The translations under genes and the position numbers were made by a program. 64,000 nucleotides of DNA from Pseudomonas guariconensis (GTDB lineage Bacteria; Pseudomonadota; Gammaproteobacteria; Pseudomonadales; Pseudomonadaceae). Positions 8,235 to 18,035 of this stretch are shown here, piece by piece; the first letter of the stretch is position 1, and each line of letters begins with the position of its first letter. Below the pieces are notes generated by a model, which was given only the letters and a program-made list of their open reading frames with translations, had not been told where the DNA came from and made no database searches. The stretch spans positions 62,001-126,000 of the forward strand of contig NZ_JADLJL010000011.1 in NCBI RefSeq assembly GCF_015680235.1, in the 5' to 3' direction.

Positions 8235-8331
8235 TGGGCTTTCCTCCTGGGGCATAGAGGAAAACATAGATGTAAAAAAATACCCTGCCAGTGGCCCAGA
8301 TGCAGTCAGTTAAGCGTTACTGGCTGCACTT

Positions 8332-8424
8332 GGGGCTGCTGCGCAGCCCATCGCGGTACAAGGCCGCTCCTACAGGATCATGCAAACCTTTCCTTGCTCC
8401 GTGATGGGCGCGTAGCGGCCCTGG
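8332..8424. repeat. REP element with degenerate partner
   Basis: One intact REP-type unit (GGGGCTGCTGCGCAGCCC ... CAAGGCCGCTCCTACAGG, 8332-8376) is followed by a decayed inverse copy (GATGGGCGCGTAGCGGCCC) at 8403-8422. It lies between the convergent ends of rimO and the region before the acetyltransferase start. Confidence 0.75.
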
Positions 8425-8428
8425 ATCC

Positions 8429-9760
8429 TCAGATAGGCTCGGCCCACATGTCGTACTCGTCGGCATCGACGATGCGGCAGCGAACCTTGTCGCCCGGCTT
8501 GAAGCCGTGGTCGCCATCGATGAACACGCTACCGTCGATTTCCGGCGCGTCGAAGAAGCTGCGGCCGACCGAGCCTTGCTCCTCGACTTCGTCGATCAGT
8601 ACGTCGATTTCCTTGCCGATACGCAGCTGCAGGCGTGCGGCGCTGATCGCCTGTTGGTGCGCCATGAAGCGGTCCCAACGCGCTTGCTTGACGTCGTCCG
8701 GTACCTCTTCCAGGCCCATGTCGTTGGCCGGGGCGCCTTCGACAGGCGAATACTGGAAGCAGCCGACGCGGTCGAGCTGGGCTTCGGTCAGCCAGTCGAG
8801 CAGGTACTGGAAGTCTTCCTCGGTCTCGCCTGGGAAGCCGACGATGAAGGTCGAACGGATCACCAGCTCCGGGCACTGCTCGCGCCAGCGCTTGATGCGA
8901 GCCAGGGTACGGTCTTCGAAGGCCGGGCGCTTCATGGCCTTGAGGACCTTGGGGCTGGCGTGCTGGAAAGGGATGTCCAGGTACGGCAGGATCTTGCCGG
9001 CGGCCATCAGCGGGATCACGTCGTCCACGTTCGGGTAGGGGTATACGTAGTGCAGGCGCACCCAGGCGCCCAGGCTGCTCAGGGCCTCGCACAGCTCGAG
9101 CATGCGGGTCTTGACCGGGCGGCCATTCCAGAAGTCGGTCTTGTACTTGACGTCCACGCCATAGGCGCTGGTGTCCTGGGAAATCACCAGGATCTCCTTG
9201 ACCCCGGCCTTGACCAGGCGCTCGGCCTCGCTCAGCACCTCGCCCACCGGGCGGCTGACCAGCTTGCCGCGCATGGATGGGATGATGCAGAAGCTGCAGC
9301 TGTGGTTGCAGCCTTCGGAAATCTTCAGGTAGGCATAGTGACGGGGAGTCAGCTTGACGCCCTGGGGCGGTACCAGGTCGATCAGCGGGTTGTGATCCTG
9401 GCGTGGAGGCACCACCTCATGCACGGCGTTGACCACCTGCTCGTACTGCTGCGGGCCGCTGACCGACAGCACGCTCGGATGCACGTCGCGGATGTTGCCT
9501 TCCTCGACGCCCATGCAACCGGTAACGATGACCTTGCCGTTTTCCTTGATCGCCTCGCCGATCACTTCCAGCGACTCGGCCTTGGCACTGTCGATGAAGC
9601 CGCAGGTGTTGACCACCACCACGTCGGCATCCTCGTAGGTGGGCACGACTTCGTAGCCTTCCATGCGCAGCTGGGTCAGGATGCGCTCGGAATCGACCAG
9701 AGCTTTCGGGCAGCCCAGGGAAACAAAGCCGACCTTCGGCGTGGCGGGAGTGGTGGACAT
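8429..9760 (-). CDS. rimO: ribosomal protein S12 methylthiotransferase
   Basis: A 443-residue radical-SAM enzyme that methylthiolates Asp89 of ribosomal protein S12. The N-terminal UPF0004 domain binds the second 4Fe-4S cluster through cysteines in [22 protein letters not shown] and VTGCMGVEE. The radical-SAM core carries [11 protein letters not shown] (CxxxCxxC) near residue 147-155. The C-terminal TRAM domain ([34 protein letters not shown]) ends the protein. The start at 9760 corresponds to the family N terminus ([16 protein letters not shown]). The frame stays open upstream to 11494 but is antisense to kup and not real. It is divergent from kup. Confidence 0.95.
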   Translation of the reverse strand: MSTTPATPKVGFVSLGCPKALVDSERILTQLRMEGYEVVPTYEDADVVVVNTCGFIDSAKAESLEVIGEAIKENGKVIVTGCMGVEEGNIRDVHPSVLSVSGPQQYEQVVNAVHEVVPPRQDHNPLIDLVPPQGVKLTPRHYAYLKISEGCNHSCSFCIIPSMRGKLVSRPVGEVLSEAERLVKAGVKEILVISQDTSAYGVDVKYKTDFWNGRPVKTRMLELCEALSSLGAWVRLHYVYPYPNVDDVIPLMAAGKILPYLDIPFQHASPKVLKAMKRPAFEDRTLARIKRWREQCPELVIRSTFIVGFPGETEEDFQYLLDWLTEAQLDRVGCFQYSPVEGAPANDMGLEEVPDDVKQARWDRFMAHQQAISAARLQLRIGKEIDVLIDEVEEQGSVGRSFFDAPEIDGSVFIDGDHGFKPGDKVRCRIVDADEYDMWAEPI

Positions 9761-9997
9761 GACTAACCTCGGTATTGAATACGGCTCGCCCGGCCGGAAT
9801 TGAAGGGGGCGATCCTGACGGGCGTTTTTGGCGCCTCTGATCAAAAAGTGCGCAATTCTAGCGAGCAGAGGGGCGCTTGACCAGCAGAAAAGCGACGAAC
9901 GCTGGGCTATGCTTCGCGCCATCGTACCTGGGTATGCGCGATGCCATGCGCGGGCGTGGTTTCTATCGGCCTGCGAGGCCGTCTGCGGGAGTGGTCC

Positions 9998-11896
9998 ATG
10001 GTTCAGGCAAGCAGTCACGCCGAAGGTGGGCAGGGAGCGGCCCGGCCGCTGAGCCTGCTGGTGGCGGCGGTAGGGGTGGTGTATGGCGACATTGGCACCA
10101 GCCCTTTGTATACCCTCAAGGAAGTGTTCACCGGCGGGTATGGCGTCACGGTCAACCATGATGGTGTGCTGGGGATCCTGGCGCTGATCTTTTGGTCGTT
10201 GGTGTGGGTGGTGTCGGTCAAATACGTGATTTTCATCCTGCGTGCCGACAACCAGGGCGAGGGAGGCACTATGGCGCTGACCGCCCTGGCCAGACGCGCC
10301 GTGGCCCCTTATCCGAAGCTGCGCATGGTCATGGTCGGCTGCGGGTTGATCGGTGCCTCGCTGTTCTACGGTGACAGCATGATCACCCCGGCGGTGTCGG
10401 TGTTGTCCGCGGTGGAAGGCATGGGGCTGGCCTTCGATGGCATCGAGCACTGGGTGGTGCCTATCGCCGTGGTGATCCTGGTGGCCTTGTTCCTGGTGCA
10501 AAAGCACGGCACGGCGAAGATCGGCATCCTGTTCGGGCCGGTGATGGTCGCCTGGTTCCTGGTGCTGGCGGCGCTGGGCGTGCATGGCATCTTGCAAAGT
10601 CCCGAGGTGCTCAAGGCGCTCAACCCGGGCTGGGCGGTGCGTTTCTTCATCGTCCACCCGGGCATGGGCGTGGCGATCCTGGGGGCAGTGGTATTGGCGC
10701 TGACCGGGGCCGAGGCGCTGTATGCGGACATGGGCCACTTCGGCCGCAAGCCTATCGCCCGGGCATGGTTCGCTCTGGTGCTGCCGGCGCTGGTGCTCAA
10801 TTACTTCGGCCAGGGCGCCATGCTGCTGCAGGACCCGGCTGCGGCACGCAACCCGTTCTACCTGCTGGCGCCGAGCTGGGCCTTGCTTCCCTTGGTGGGC
10901 CTGGCCACGCTGGCCACGGTGATCGCATCCCAGGCGGTGATTTCCGGCGCCTTCTCCTTGACCCGCCAGGCCATCCAGTTGGGCTATGTGCCGCGCATGC
11001 AGATCCAGCACACCTCCAGTGACGAACAGGGGCAGATCTACATCGGTGCGGTGAACTGGGCCTTGATGGTTGGTGTGGTGCTGTTGGTGATCGGCTTCGA
11101 ATCTTCCAGCGCCTTGGCGGCGGCCTATGGTGTGGCGGTGACCGGAACCATGCTGATGACCACGTTGCTGGTGTCGGTGGTGATGCTGCTGTTGTGGAAG
11201 TGGCCGCCCGTGCTGGCGGTGCCGGTGCTGCTGGGGTTCTTGCTGGTTGACGGGCTGTTCTTCGCTGCCAACCTGCCCAAGGTTCTGCAGGGCGGTGCTT
11301 TTCCGGTGCTGGCGGCGATCGTCTTGTTCGTGCTGATGAGCACTTGGAAGCGTGGCAAGCAGATTCTCGTGGAGCGTATAGATGATGTGGCCTTGCCGCT
11401 GCCGCTGTTCATCAGCAGCATCCGCATGCAGCCGCCGCACCGGGTGGAGGGTACCGCGGTATTTCTGACCGCGCGCTCGGACGCCGTGCCCCATGCGTTA
11501 CTGCACAATATGTTGCACAACCAGGTGCTGCACAGCCAGGTGGTGCTGCTGACGGTGGTCAGCGAAGACCGCCCGCGGGTGCCGGAGCATGAGCGCTTCG
11601 AGGTGGAGGCCTATGGCGACGGATTTTTCCGGGTGCTGCTGCACTTCGGCTTCATGGATGAGCCGGACGTACCCGCGGCACTGCGCTTGTGTCATCTGGA
11701 TGCGCTGGATTTCAGCCCGATGCGCACCACCTATTTCCTCAGCCGCGAGACGGTGATCGCTTCACGGCTCGAGGGCATGGCGCGGTGGCGTGGCAACCTG
11801 TTCGCCTTCCTGCTCAAGAATGCCAATGGCAACCTGCGGTTCTTCAACCTGCCGTTGAACCGGGTGATCGAGCTGGGGACTCAGGTCGAGATTTGA
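9998..11896 (+). CDS. kup: Kup/HAK/KT-family potassium uptake protein
   Basis: A 632-residue K+/H+ symporter of the inner membrane. It has about 12 transmembrane helices up to residue 440 and a C-terminal cytoplasmic part of about 180 residues. The family signature [13 protein letters not shown] occurs close to the N terminus, followed by [11 protein letters not shown] and the [21 protein letters not shown] block. The ATG at 9998 is preceded by GGGAGTGG; an ATG at 9941 would give an unusual N-terminal extension. It is divergent from rimO and followed by a REP pair. Confidence 0.93.
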   Translation: MVQASSHAEGGQGAARPLSLLVAAVGVVYGDIGTSPLYTLKEVFTGGYGVTVNHDGVLGILALIFWSLVWVVSVKYVIFILRADNQGEGGTMALTALARRAVAPYPKLRMVMVGCGLIGASLFYGDSMITPAVSVLSAVEGMGLAFDGIEHWVVPIAVVILVALFLVQKHGTAKIGILFGPVMVAWFLVLAALGVHGILQSPEVLKALNPGWAVRFFIVHPGMGVAILGAVVLALTGAEALYADMGHFGRKPIARAWFALVLPALVLNYFGQGAMLLQDPAAARNPFYLLAPSWALLPLVGLATLATVIASQAVISGAFSLTRQAIQLGYVPRMQIQHTSSDEQGQIYIGAVNWALMVGVVLLVIGFESSSALAAAYGVAVTGTMLMTTLLVSVVMLLLWKWPPVLAVPVLLGFLLVDGLFFAANLPKVLQGGAFPVLAAIVLFVLMSTWKRGKQILVERIDDVALPLPLFISSIRMQPPHRVEGTAVFLTARSDAVPHALLHNMLHNQVLHSQVVLLTVVSEDRPRVPEHERFEVEAYGDGFFRVLLHFGFMDEPDVPAALRLCHLDALDFSPMRTTYFLSRETVIASRLEGMARWRGNLFAFLLKNANGNLRFFNLPLNRVIELGTQVEI

Positions 11897-11902
11897 ATGA
11901 CC

Positions 11903-12018
11903 GGGGCCGCTGCGCGGCCCTTTCGCGGCACAAGGCCGCTCCTACAGATTCGCGATGGCGACCGACGTGGTCCTGTAGGAGCGGCCTCGCGCCGCGAAAG
12001 GGCTGCGAAGCAGCCCCC
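11903..12018. repeat. inverted REP pair between kup and the hydrolase gene
   Basis: Two head-to-head REP units, GGGGCCGCTGCGCGGCCCTT..CAAGGCCGCTCCTACAG (from 11903) and CTGTAGGAGCGGCCTCGCG...GGGCTGC (to about 12018), are separated by about 25 bases. They lie between two convergent genes and could serve as a transcription-stopping or mRNA-stabilising hairpin. Confidence 0.85.
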
Positions 12019-12027
12019 GCAAGGTCT

Positions 12028-13320
12028 TCAGTTCTGCTCAGCTACGTTGGCCTTGCCCTGGCGGGTCTCGATCTCACCGATCAGGCGCTTGGCCAGGGCC
12101 GGGTAGTTCTCATCGAAGTGGTGGCCGCCCGGCAACTTCAGATGCTCCCCGACCGCAGTCTTGTCCGTGCAACCACTCTCGTCGGTCTCCTCGACGCCAT
12201 ACACGCAAATCACCTTCGAAGCCGGCAGCCTGGCCATCTCCGGCCCGGTTGGCGCTTCTTGGCCTTCCTTGCCCAGCCAGCCCTCGACCTCGATCTCGAA
12301 ACTGCCACTGCGAGCGAACGCCAGCAGGATCACCGCATCGACCCGTTGTTTGTCCTCATCCGGCAAGCGGTTGTAGATCGCCGGCAGTACATCGGCGCCG
12401 AAGGAATAGCCCGTGAGCACGAAGCGTTTGGTTCCCCATTTCTGGCGATAGTGCTGCATCAGCTCTGAAAGGTCCGCGGCGCTCTGTTCCGGGCTCTTGT
12501 GCTGCCAGTAGTAGCGCAGGGTGTCGATACCGACCACCGGATAGCCGAGCTTGGCCATTTCCCCGGCCACGTCGCGGTCCAAGTCACGCCAGCCGCCGTC
12601 GCCTGAGAGGAACAGGGTGACCGTGTCGGTGGTTTGGCCGGCCGGGACCTCGACCACCGGGATGCTCAGGGCATTGCCATCCTTGCCCACCAGGGCCTGG
12701 GTCAGTTGCGCCTTGAGCACCTGCGGCAGGTGGATGTCATAGTCGCTGATGCTGGTGTCGGCGTTGGCCTGGTCGCGCACGAACGCTGCGCTGGCATCGT
12801 CGGGGTTATCGTTCCAGGCCACGCTCCAGTGACCATGGGCGGCGGCCTTGGGCAAGGGCTGGCAGCCGGGCTGTTCCAGGGTGAAATCCACGGAGATGGC
12901 GCGGGCCTTGTCATCGTCTTGGCCGGCGAGCCAACGCCAGGCCTGGGCGGCACCCGGGCCGATACCGGCGACCAGGCTCGGTGGTGCGGACAAGGCCTTC
13001 ATGGCCTCGTCCAGTACCTGTTGCTGCCGGGAGCAATCGCTTGGCGGCAGGATGACCTGCACCAGTTGCGCCTCGCCCGCCTGGCTCAAGTCCAGCAGTT
13101 GCTTGTCGCTCAACGCCTGCCCCGCCGGGACGGCGATGGCGACATGGGCGCGGGCGTGCACGCCGGGTGTGGCACGCAGCAGGGCGCTGCCGTCGGCCAG
13201 GGCCAGGTGTTCCAGGTGGGCCTGCGGAGCGGGGCGGGTCCATAGCCAGAACGTCGCGGCCCCCACCAGCAAAGCCAGGAAAAGTGCGCTGCATGCATAC
13301 AGCCAATAGCGTCGGGTCAT
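12028..13320 (-). CDS. aminoacyl-phosphatidylglycerol hydrolase (VirJ/AcvB family)
   Basis: A 430-residue periplasmic alpha/beta hydrolase anchored or exported by an N-terminal hydrophobic segment (about 6-27). The C-terminal half is the VirJ domain: LFLSGDGGWRDLDRD, then the nucleophile elbow GYSFGADV, and the terminal PGGHHFDENY supplying the catalytic histidine. In P. aeruginosa the gene after the alanyl-phosphatidylglycerol synthase PA0920 is PA0919, shown to be its periplasmic hydrolase; in Agrobacterium AcvB cleaves lysyl-phosphatidylglycerol. Its ATG overlaps the mprF stop by one base (TGATG), so the two are translationally coupled. It balances MprF activity by removing the amino acid from the lipid. 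Residues 30-220 form a less conserved N-terminal half. Confidence 0.85.
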   Translation of the reverse strand: MTRRYWLYACSALFLALLVGAATFWLWTRPAPQAHLEHLALADGSALLRATPGVHARAHVAIAVPAGQALSDKQLLDLSQAGEAQLVQVILPPSDCSRQQQVLDEAMKALSAPPSLVAGIGPGAAQAWRWLAGQDDDKARAISVDFTLEQPGCQPLPKAAAHGHWSVAWNDNPDDASAAFVRDQANADTSISDYDIHLPQVLKAQLTQALVGKDGNALSIPVVEVPAGQTTDTVTLFLSGDGGWRDLDRDVAGEMAKLGYPVVGIDTLRYYWQHKSPEQSAADLSELMQHYRQKWGTKRFVLTGYSFGADVLPAIYNRLPDEDKQRVDAVILLAFARSGSFEIEVEGWLGKEGQEAPTGPEMARLPASKVICVYGVEETDESGCTDKTAVGEHLKLPGGHHFDENYPALAKRLIGEIETRQGKANVAEQN

Positions 13321-15962
13321 CAACGTTTCACCAAACCAGTCAGGCCGCCTGCGATCAGGGCGGCGGTATCGGCCAGTGCCACCAGCGGGTCGAGCCCGGC
13401 CGGCACGGCCATGTAGCGGGGTTCCCAGTCCGGTTGGAACTTGTCCTTGAAGCGCCGCAACCCCTGGAAGTTGTAGAGCTGCTCGCCGCGCTGGAACACC
13501 ATCGAGCCCAGGCGCTGGGTCAGGGGCGCACCGCGCCGCGGCTGCAGGCCGGAAAGCGGCACCATGCCCAGGCTGAAGTGGGCATAGCCCTGGCTTTTGT
13601 AGTGCTGGATCAGGCCGATCATCAAAAACTCCATGGTCAGCTTGGGCGCCTCGGGGTGGGCACGCATCAGGTCCAGGCTGGCCAGCTCGTGGCCATGGGT
13701 TTCCAAGAGGTTGGCGAAGGCCACCGGGCGCCCCTGGAAACGGATCAGGGCGATGCGAAAATGCTGTAGGTAGTCCTGGCTGAAGCGGCCGAGGGAAAAG
13801 CCTTTCTCGCGTACATTCTTGCCGCCGAGCCAGGCGTCGGAAATTTCCTTGAGCGCCGCCAGCGGTGCCTGGCCGGGTTCATGGATCTCCAGGGCCAGGC
13901 CATCGCGCCCGCCTCGGTTCCAAGTGTAGCGCAGGTCTTTCATCTCCTTGCCCTGGGCTTGCAGGTCGAAGCGCTGCAGGTCGACCCGGGCTTCCTCGCC
14001 GAGCTTGAGCGCGGTCAGGCCGATGTCCATGTAATACGGCAGGTTCTGCGCACGCACCTGGTAGAACACCGGCCGGGCATGGTGCAGGTCGCACAGGTCG
14101 CGGAACTGCCAGATCATCTCGGCACGCGCCTCGGCGGGGCCGATCGGGTCGTACAGGGCGACCAGGCTGCGGCCCCGGCGGGCGTACATGAGAAAGGCCT
14201 TGTCGTTGGGGTGGAACAGCAAGGCCTTGTCGCCGGTCAGGGCGAGGCCGCCATCGGGCTGGTCGGAGCCTTGCAGGATGCGCTTGGCGCGTTGCAGCTC
14301 GTCTTCGCTGGGCAGGTGGATGACCGGGCGCGCGGTGCGCAGCAGCCAGGTGAGGGCGACAATCAGCAACAGCACGGCGCTGCCCATGGCCGCGCGCAGG
14401 CCTCGCGGGGCGTCGGCGTCCAGGGTGAACTGCCACCACAGCTCATGGCTATAGGGCACGTCCTGGTAGGCGAACAGCAGCAACCACAGCGAGGCACCGA
14501 GCACGCAGACACTGGCCACCAGGTAGACCGGTGAGAACGGCAGTTCCAGCAGGCGGCTGGGCCGGTAGAAGGAGCGGCGGAACAAGGCCAGCAGCGCTGC
14601 GGTGACGCTCAGTACGCAAGCCTCCTCCCAGTCGAAGCCCTTGAGCAACGACAACACGGCGCCCACCAGCAACAGCACAGTGGTCAGCAGCCAGGCCGCC
14701 GACAACCGGCGTCTCAGGCCCTGGGCCAAGAGCAGACATAGCACGCCGACCAGGCTGGCCCCGAAATGCGAGGCGTCGATCAGGCGATGAGGGATAAGGA
14801 AGCCCATGTGCTCCAGGCGCGTGTCGATCTCGGGCGTGGCACCGGAAAACAGCAGCACGACGCCTGAGAGGAACACCAGGATCGCCAGCACCGGCGCAGC
14901 AAGCCCAGCCGCCGCATTGATCGCCTGGCGGGCGAACAGCAGGCGCCGCGCTTCGCTGACCAGCAACACTACGCAGGCCACCAGCAAGGGCAGTACCACA
15001 TAGATGAGGCGGTACAGCAGCAGGGCGGCGGCCAGCGGTGCGGCGCCCAGTTGCTCGGCGAACGCTGCAAGCAGCACGGCCTCGAACACCCCGACGCCAC
15101 CCGGCACATGGCTGAGCACGCCTGCTGCCAGGGCCAGCAGGTAGACCAGGACAAAGGCGCCGAACGGCGGCGCTTCCGGCAGCAGCAGGTAAAGCACGGT
15201 GGCTGCTGCGATGACATCCAGGGCTGTGACCAGCAGTTGCAGGGCCGCGAGGCGCAGGTCGGGCAGGCGCAAGGTACGTCGCCCGAACCTTACCAGCACG
15301 TTATCGGCCAAGGGCTGTTCGGGCAGGCGCCTGCGATAGAGGCCGACCACCAGTACAGTGGCCATTGCCAGCACTGCCAAAGCGATACCGGCCAGCACGG
15401 AGGCCGGGAGGCGTAGCGCGGCGGCGGCGGCCGGCAGGTCAGCGAGTGTCGCCAGTGCCGCCAGGGGCGGCAGGGCGCAACCCAGCGACAGGCTGGCGAA
15501 CACCGTCATGCGGGCGATTTCCGCAGCGCCCAGGCCATGGCGAGCATATAGGCGATAGCGCACCGAACCGCCCGAGAGGATCGACAGGCCGACGGCATTG
15601 CCAATGGCGAAGGCGCTGAACCCTCCGAGCGCGAGGGTACGCGCGGGCAGTTGCACCGCAGCGTAGCGGCTGGCTGACCATTCATAGCCTAGCAAGGCCA
15701 TGAACCCCAGCGCGGTGGCCAGCAATGCCCCTGCCAGGGAAGGGCCCGGCACGCTGAGCATGGCGTCGTGCAGGGCATGGATGTCCAGCTCGCTCAGTAG
15801 GTGGCGACAGGCGACCAGGGCCAGGCTGAACAGCAACAAGGTCAAAGCCAGGCCAAGTGGCTGGCGGTACCGGCTCAGCCATTCCAGCCAGGGCAGGCGG
15901 CGGGCGGCATTGGGCAGCGCAGTGGCAAGAGGCGCCGGAGTTTCGGCGTCGTGAACATTCAT
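13320..15962 (-). CDS. mprF: bifunctional aminoacyl-phosphatidylglycerol synthase/flippase
   Basis: An 880-residue inner-membrane enzyme. The N-terminal ~520 residues form about 14 transmembrane helices of the flippase part. The soluble C-terminal ~340 residues are the DUF2156 synthase domain, which uses aminoacyl-tRNA to make positively charged aminoacyl-phosphatidylglycerol (alanyl in P. aeruginosa PA0920); RYTWNRGGRDGL and FSLGMVPLSGLQ are typical segments. This lowers the negative charge of the membrane and contributes resistance to cationic peptides. It is followed with a one-base overlap by the hydrolase gene, and the pair forms an operon. The ribosome-binding site upstream of 15962 is weak. 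Confidence 0.9.
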   Translation of the reverse strand: MNVHDAETPAPLATALPNAARRLPWLEWLSRYRQPLGLALTLLLFSLALVACRHLLSELDIHALHDAMLSVPGPSLAGALLATALGFMALLGYEWSASRYAAVQLPARTLALGGFSAFAIGNAVGLSILSGGSVRYRLYARHGLGAAEIARMTVFASLSLGCALPPLAALATLADLPAAAAALRLPASVLAGIALAVLAMATVLVVGLYRRRLPEQPLADNVLVRFGRRTLRLPDLRLAALQLLVTALDVIAAATVLYLLLPEAPPFGAFVLVYLLALAAGVLSHVPGGVGVFEAVLLAAFAEQLGAAPLAAALLLYRLIYVVLPLLVACVVLLVSEARRLLFARQAINAAAGLAAPVLAILVFLSGVVLLFSGATPEIDTRLEHMGFLIPHRLIDASHFGASLVGVLCLLLAQGLRRRLSAAWLLTTVLLLVGAVLSLLKGFDWEEACVLSVTAALLALFRRSFYRPSRLLELPFSPVYLVASVCVLGASLWLLLFAYQDVPYSHELWWQFTLDADAPRGLRAAMGSAVLLLIVALTWLLRTARPVIHLPSEDELQRAKRILQGSDQPDGGLALTGDKALLFHPNDKAFLMYARRGRSLVALYDPIGPAEARAEMIWQFRDLCDLHHARPVFYQVRAQNLPYYMDIGLTALKLGEEARVDLQRFDLQAQGKEMKDLRYTWNRGGRDGLALEIHEPGQAPLAALKEISDAWLGGKNVREKGFSLGRFSQDYLQHFRIALIRFQGRPVAFANLLETHGHELASLDLMRAHPEAPKLTMEFLMIGLIQHYKSQGYAHFSLGMVPLSGLQPRRGAPLTQRLGSMVFQRGEQLYNFQGLRRFKDKFQPDWEPRYMAVPAGLDPLVALADTAALIAGGLTGLVKR

Positions 15963-16186
15963 GGATGACCCCGGGCAGGTAGCGCGAGGTCGAGGAGAGG
16001 TGCGGCCAAGTGAAAGTCCCTTCGGAAAACGTATCCAGATTTTACTCCTGGCCGGCGCGCTTTCAGCGCTTTGGCAGGGTTAAAGATAGTTCATCCGAAG
16101 GTGTGGCTTGGCCGCCTTTGGCTGCAACGCAGCCGCAGATCGGCAACATCCGTTTTGCCTGCTGTCTCGATGTAGCTGGTTTTACG

Positions 16187-16290
16187 ACTGCTGCGCAGCC
16201 GATCGCGGGGCGAGCCCGCTCGTACAGATCCGGCGGTGCACAGCCCCTGTAGGAGCGGCCTTGTGCCGCGATCGGCTGCATAGCAGCCGC
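16187..16290. repeat. inverted REP pair
   Basis: The left unit (CTGCTGCGCAGCCGATCGCGGGGCGAGCCCGCTCGTACAG-type, a variant with GGGGCGAGCCCG) and the right unit (CTGTAGGAGCGGCCTTGTGCCGCGATCGGCTGC) are arranged head to head. Confidence 0.8.
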
Positions 16291-16336
16291 AAACCTGCGA
16301 GCTCAGGGGAGGGGAATTTTCAAGAGGGGTGAAAAC

Positions 16337-16372
16337 AACAAACCCCGCCTGTTTGCACAGGCGGGGTTTGTT
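16337..16372 (-). terminator. rho-independent terminator of tRNA-fMet copy 2
   Basis: Perfect stem AACAAACCCCGCCTG/CAGGCGGGGTTTGTT with a short loop. On the minus strand it is followed by T-rich sequence. Confidence 0.85.
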
Positions 16373-16382
16373 CTGACGAATA

Positions 16383-16459
<77 letters not shown>

Positions 16460-16539
16460 TCAGTGGGGCGCATTCTACGGATTCCTGAGTGGCTGTCAAG
16501 CATTACTCTTTGATTTTCCGTCGATTTTTTTCAGGGCAA

Positions 16540-16572
16540 GAAAAAAGGCCACTGTATCGACAGTGGCCTTTC
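16540..16572 (-). terminator. rho-independent terminator of tRNA-fMet copy 1
   Basis: Stem AAAGGCCACTGT/ACAGTGGCCTTT with loop and a T-run on the minus strand, 8 bases downstream of the tRNA at 16581-16657. Confidence 0.85.
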
Positions 16573-16580
16573 TCTGAATC

Positions 16581-16657
<77 letters not shown>

Positions 16658-16838
16658 CCTGTGAGATCGAATTCTACGGAAATCCTGCCCCATGTCAAGG
16701 CTTATTTTGAAAAATCCTTTTTTGTTCAATCCCTTAGCGTTGATGGCGTGGCTGCAGCTCAGTCATGGCGGGGCTTGCAAGGAATTTGTCGGTTTTGCTG
16801 GAAGCCTGCTGTCTCCGTTTGGTCCCATGGAGTAGTAT

Positions 16839-16854
16839 CTGTATGAATTTACAG
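16839..16854 (+). promoter_or_regulatory. LexA (SOS) box upstream of dinB
   Basis: CTGTATGAATTTACAG matches the CTG-N10-CAG consensus with an AT-rich centre. It lies 15 bases before the dinB start codon, so it would overlap the core promoter or transcription start and allow LexA repression. Confidence 0.85.
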
Positions 16855-16869
16855 TGCTGACGGTCATCC

Positions 16870-17931
16870 ATGTCCTTGCGCAAGATCATCCATATCGACT
16901 GCGATTGTTTCTATGCCGCGATCGAGATGCGCGACGACCCGCGGCTAGCCGGTCGCCCCATGGCGGTGGGTGGGGCGCCGGAGCAGCGTGGCGTCATTGC
17001 CACCTGCAATTATGAGGCGCGTGCCTATGGGGTGCGCTCGGCCATGTCGTCGCGGCACGCCTTGAAACTGTGTCCGGACCTGTTGATCGTCAAGCCGCGT
17101 TTCGAGGCCTACCGCGAAGCCTCCCGGGAGATCCATGCGATCTTTCGCGACTACACCGACCTGATCGAGCCGCTGTCGCTGGACGAGGCCTACCTGGATG
17201 TCAGTGACAGCCAGTGGTACGCCGGCAGTGCCACGCGCATTGCCGAGGATATTCGCAGGCGGGTCGCCAAGACCTTGCACATCACCGTGTCGGCCGGCGT
17301 GGCGCCGAACAAGTTCCTGGCCAAGATTGCCAGCGACTGGCGCAAGCCCAATGGCCTGTTCGTCATCACCCCACCTGAAGTCGAGGCCTTCGTGGCCGCG
17401 TTGCCGGTCGCCAGGCTGCATGGAGTGGGCAAGGTCACCGCAGATAAACTGGCGCGGCTGGGTATCGATACCTGCCTGGAGCTGCGTGACTGGTCACGGC
17501 TGGCGCTGGTGCGTGAGTTCGGCAGTTTTGGCGAACGGTTGTGGGGCTTGGCGCGTGGTATCGATGAACGCAGTGTGCATAACGACAGCCGGCGCCAGTC
17601 GGTCAGCGTGGAAAACACCTACGACACCGATCTGCCGGATTTGGCGAGCTGCCTGGCCAAACTGCCTGAACTGCTGGGCAGCCTGAACGAGCGAATCGCG
17701 AGGATGGACAGCAGCTATCAGCCCGACAAACCGTTCGTCAAGGTCAAGTTCCATGATTTCAGCCAGACCACGCTGGAGCAGGCCGGCGCCGGGCGGGACT
17801 TGGAAAGCTATCGGCAGTTGTTGAGCCAGGCGTTTGCCAGGGGTGGAAAGCCGGTGCGGCTCTTGGGCGTAGGGGTGCGTTTGCGGGATTTGCGTGGAGC
17901 TCACGAGCAGTTGGAGCTTTTTCCGAGGTAA
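16870..17931 (+). CDS. dinB: DNA polymerase IV
   Basis: A 353-residue Y-family polymerase for error-prone translesion synthesis. Catalytic acidic residues are in HIDCDCFYAAIEM (near residue 8) and in SLDEAYLD (near 104). The palm, fingers and thumb are followed by a helix-hairpin-helix (GVGKVTADKLARLGI) and a little-finger domain. The C terminus LELFPR resembles the beta-clamp binding peptide (QLxLF type). A LexA box in the leader makes it SOS-inducible. It is followed by a REP element. Confidence 0.95.
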   Translation: MSLRKIIHIDCDCFYAAIEMRDDPRLAGRPMAVGGAPEQRGVIATCNYEARAYGVRSAMSSRHALKLCPDLLIVKPRFEAYREASREIHAIFRDYTDLIEPLSLDEAYLDVSDSQWYAGSATRIAEDIRRRVAKTLHITVSAGVAPNKFLAKIASDWRKPNGLFVITPPEVEAFVAALPVARLHGVGKVTADKLARLGIDTCLELRDWSRLALVREFGSFGERLWGLARGIDERSVHNDSRRQSVSVENTYDTDLPDLASCLAKLPELLGSLNERIARMDSSYQPDKPFVKVKFHDFSQTTLEQAGAGRDLESYRQLLSQAFARGGKPVRLLGVGVRLRDLRGAHEQLELFPR

Positions 17932-17961
17932 AGATGGCGTAATGGTGGTGTCGGCTGCAGT

Positions 17962-18007
17962 GGGGCTGCTGCGCAGCCCTTTCGCGGCACAAGGCCGCTC
18001 CTACAGG
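17962..18007. repeat. single REP element
   Basis: One unit (GGGGCTGCTGCGCAGCCC..., ending GCCGCTCCTACAGG) between the convergent dinB and the lipoprotein gene. Confidence 0.8.
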
Positions 18008-18035
18008 TCGTGCGGCACCTCGATTCCAACCGGGG

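Larger units (their letters stand above)
15963..16382. other. 420-base gap with REP pair and terminator
   Basis: No gene. It holds the mprF promoter, a REP pair at 16187-16290 and the hairpin terminator of the downstream initiator tRNA gene at 16337-16372. Confidence 0.7.

Noticed and set aside
9761..11494. Minus-strand reading frame continuing upstream of rimO (about 578 codons)
   Set aside because: It is fully antisense to kup, very rich in His, Gln and Arg, and has no domain; it is a by-product of high GC and codon bias.
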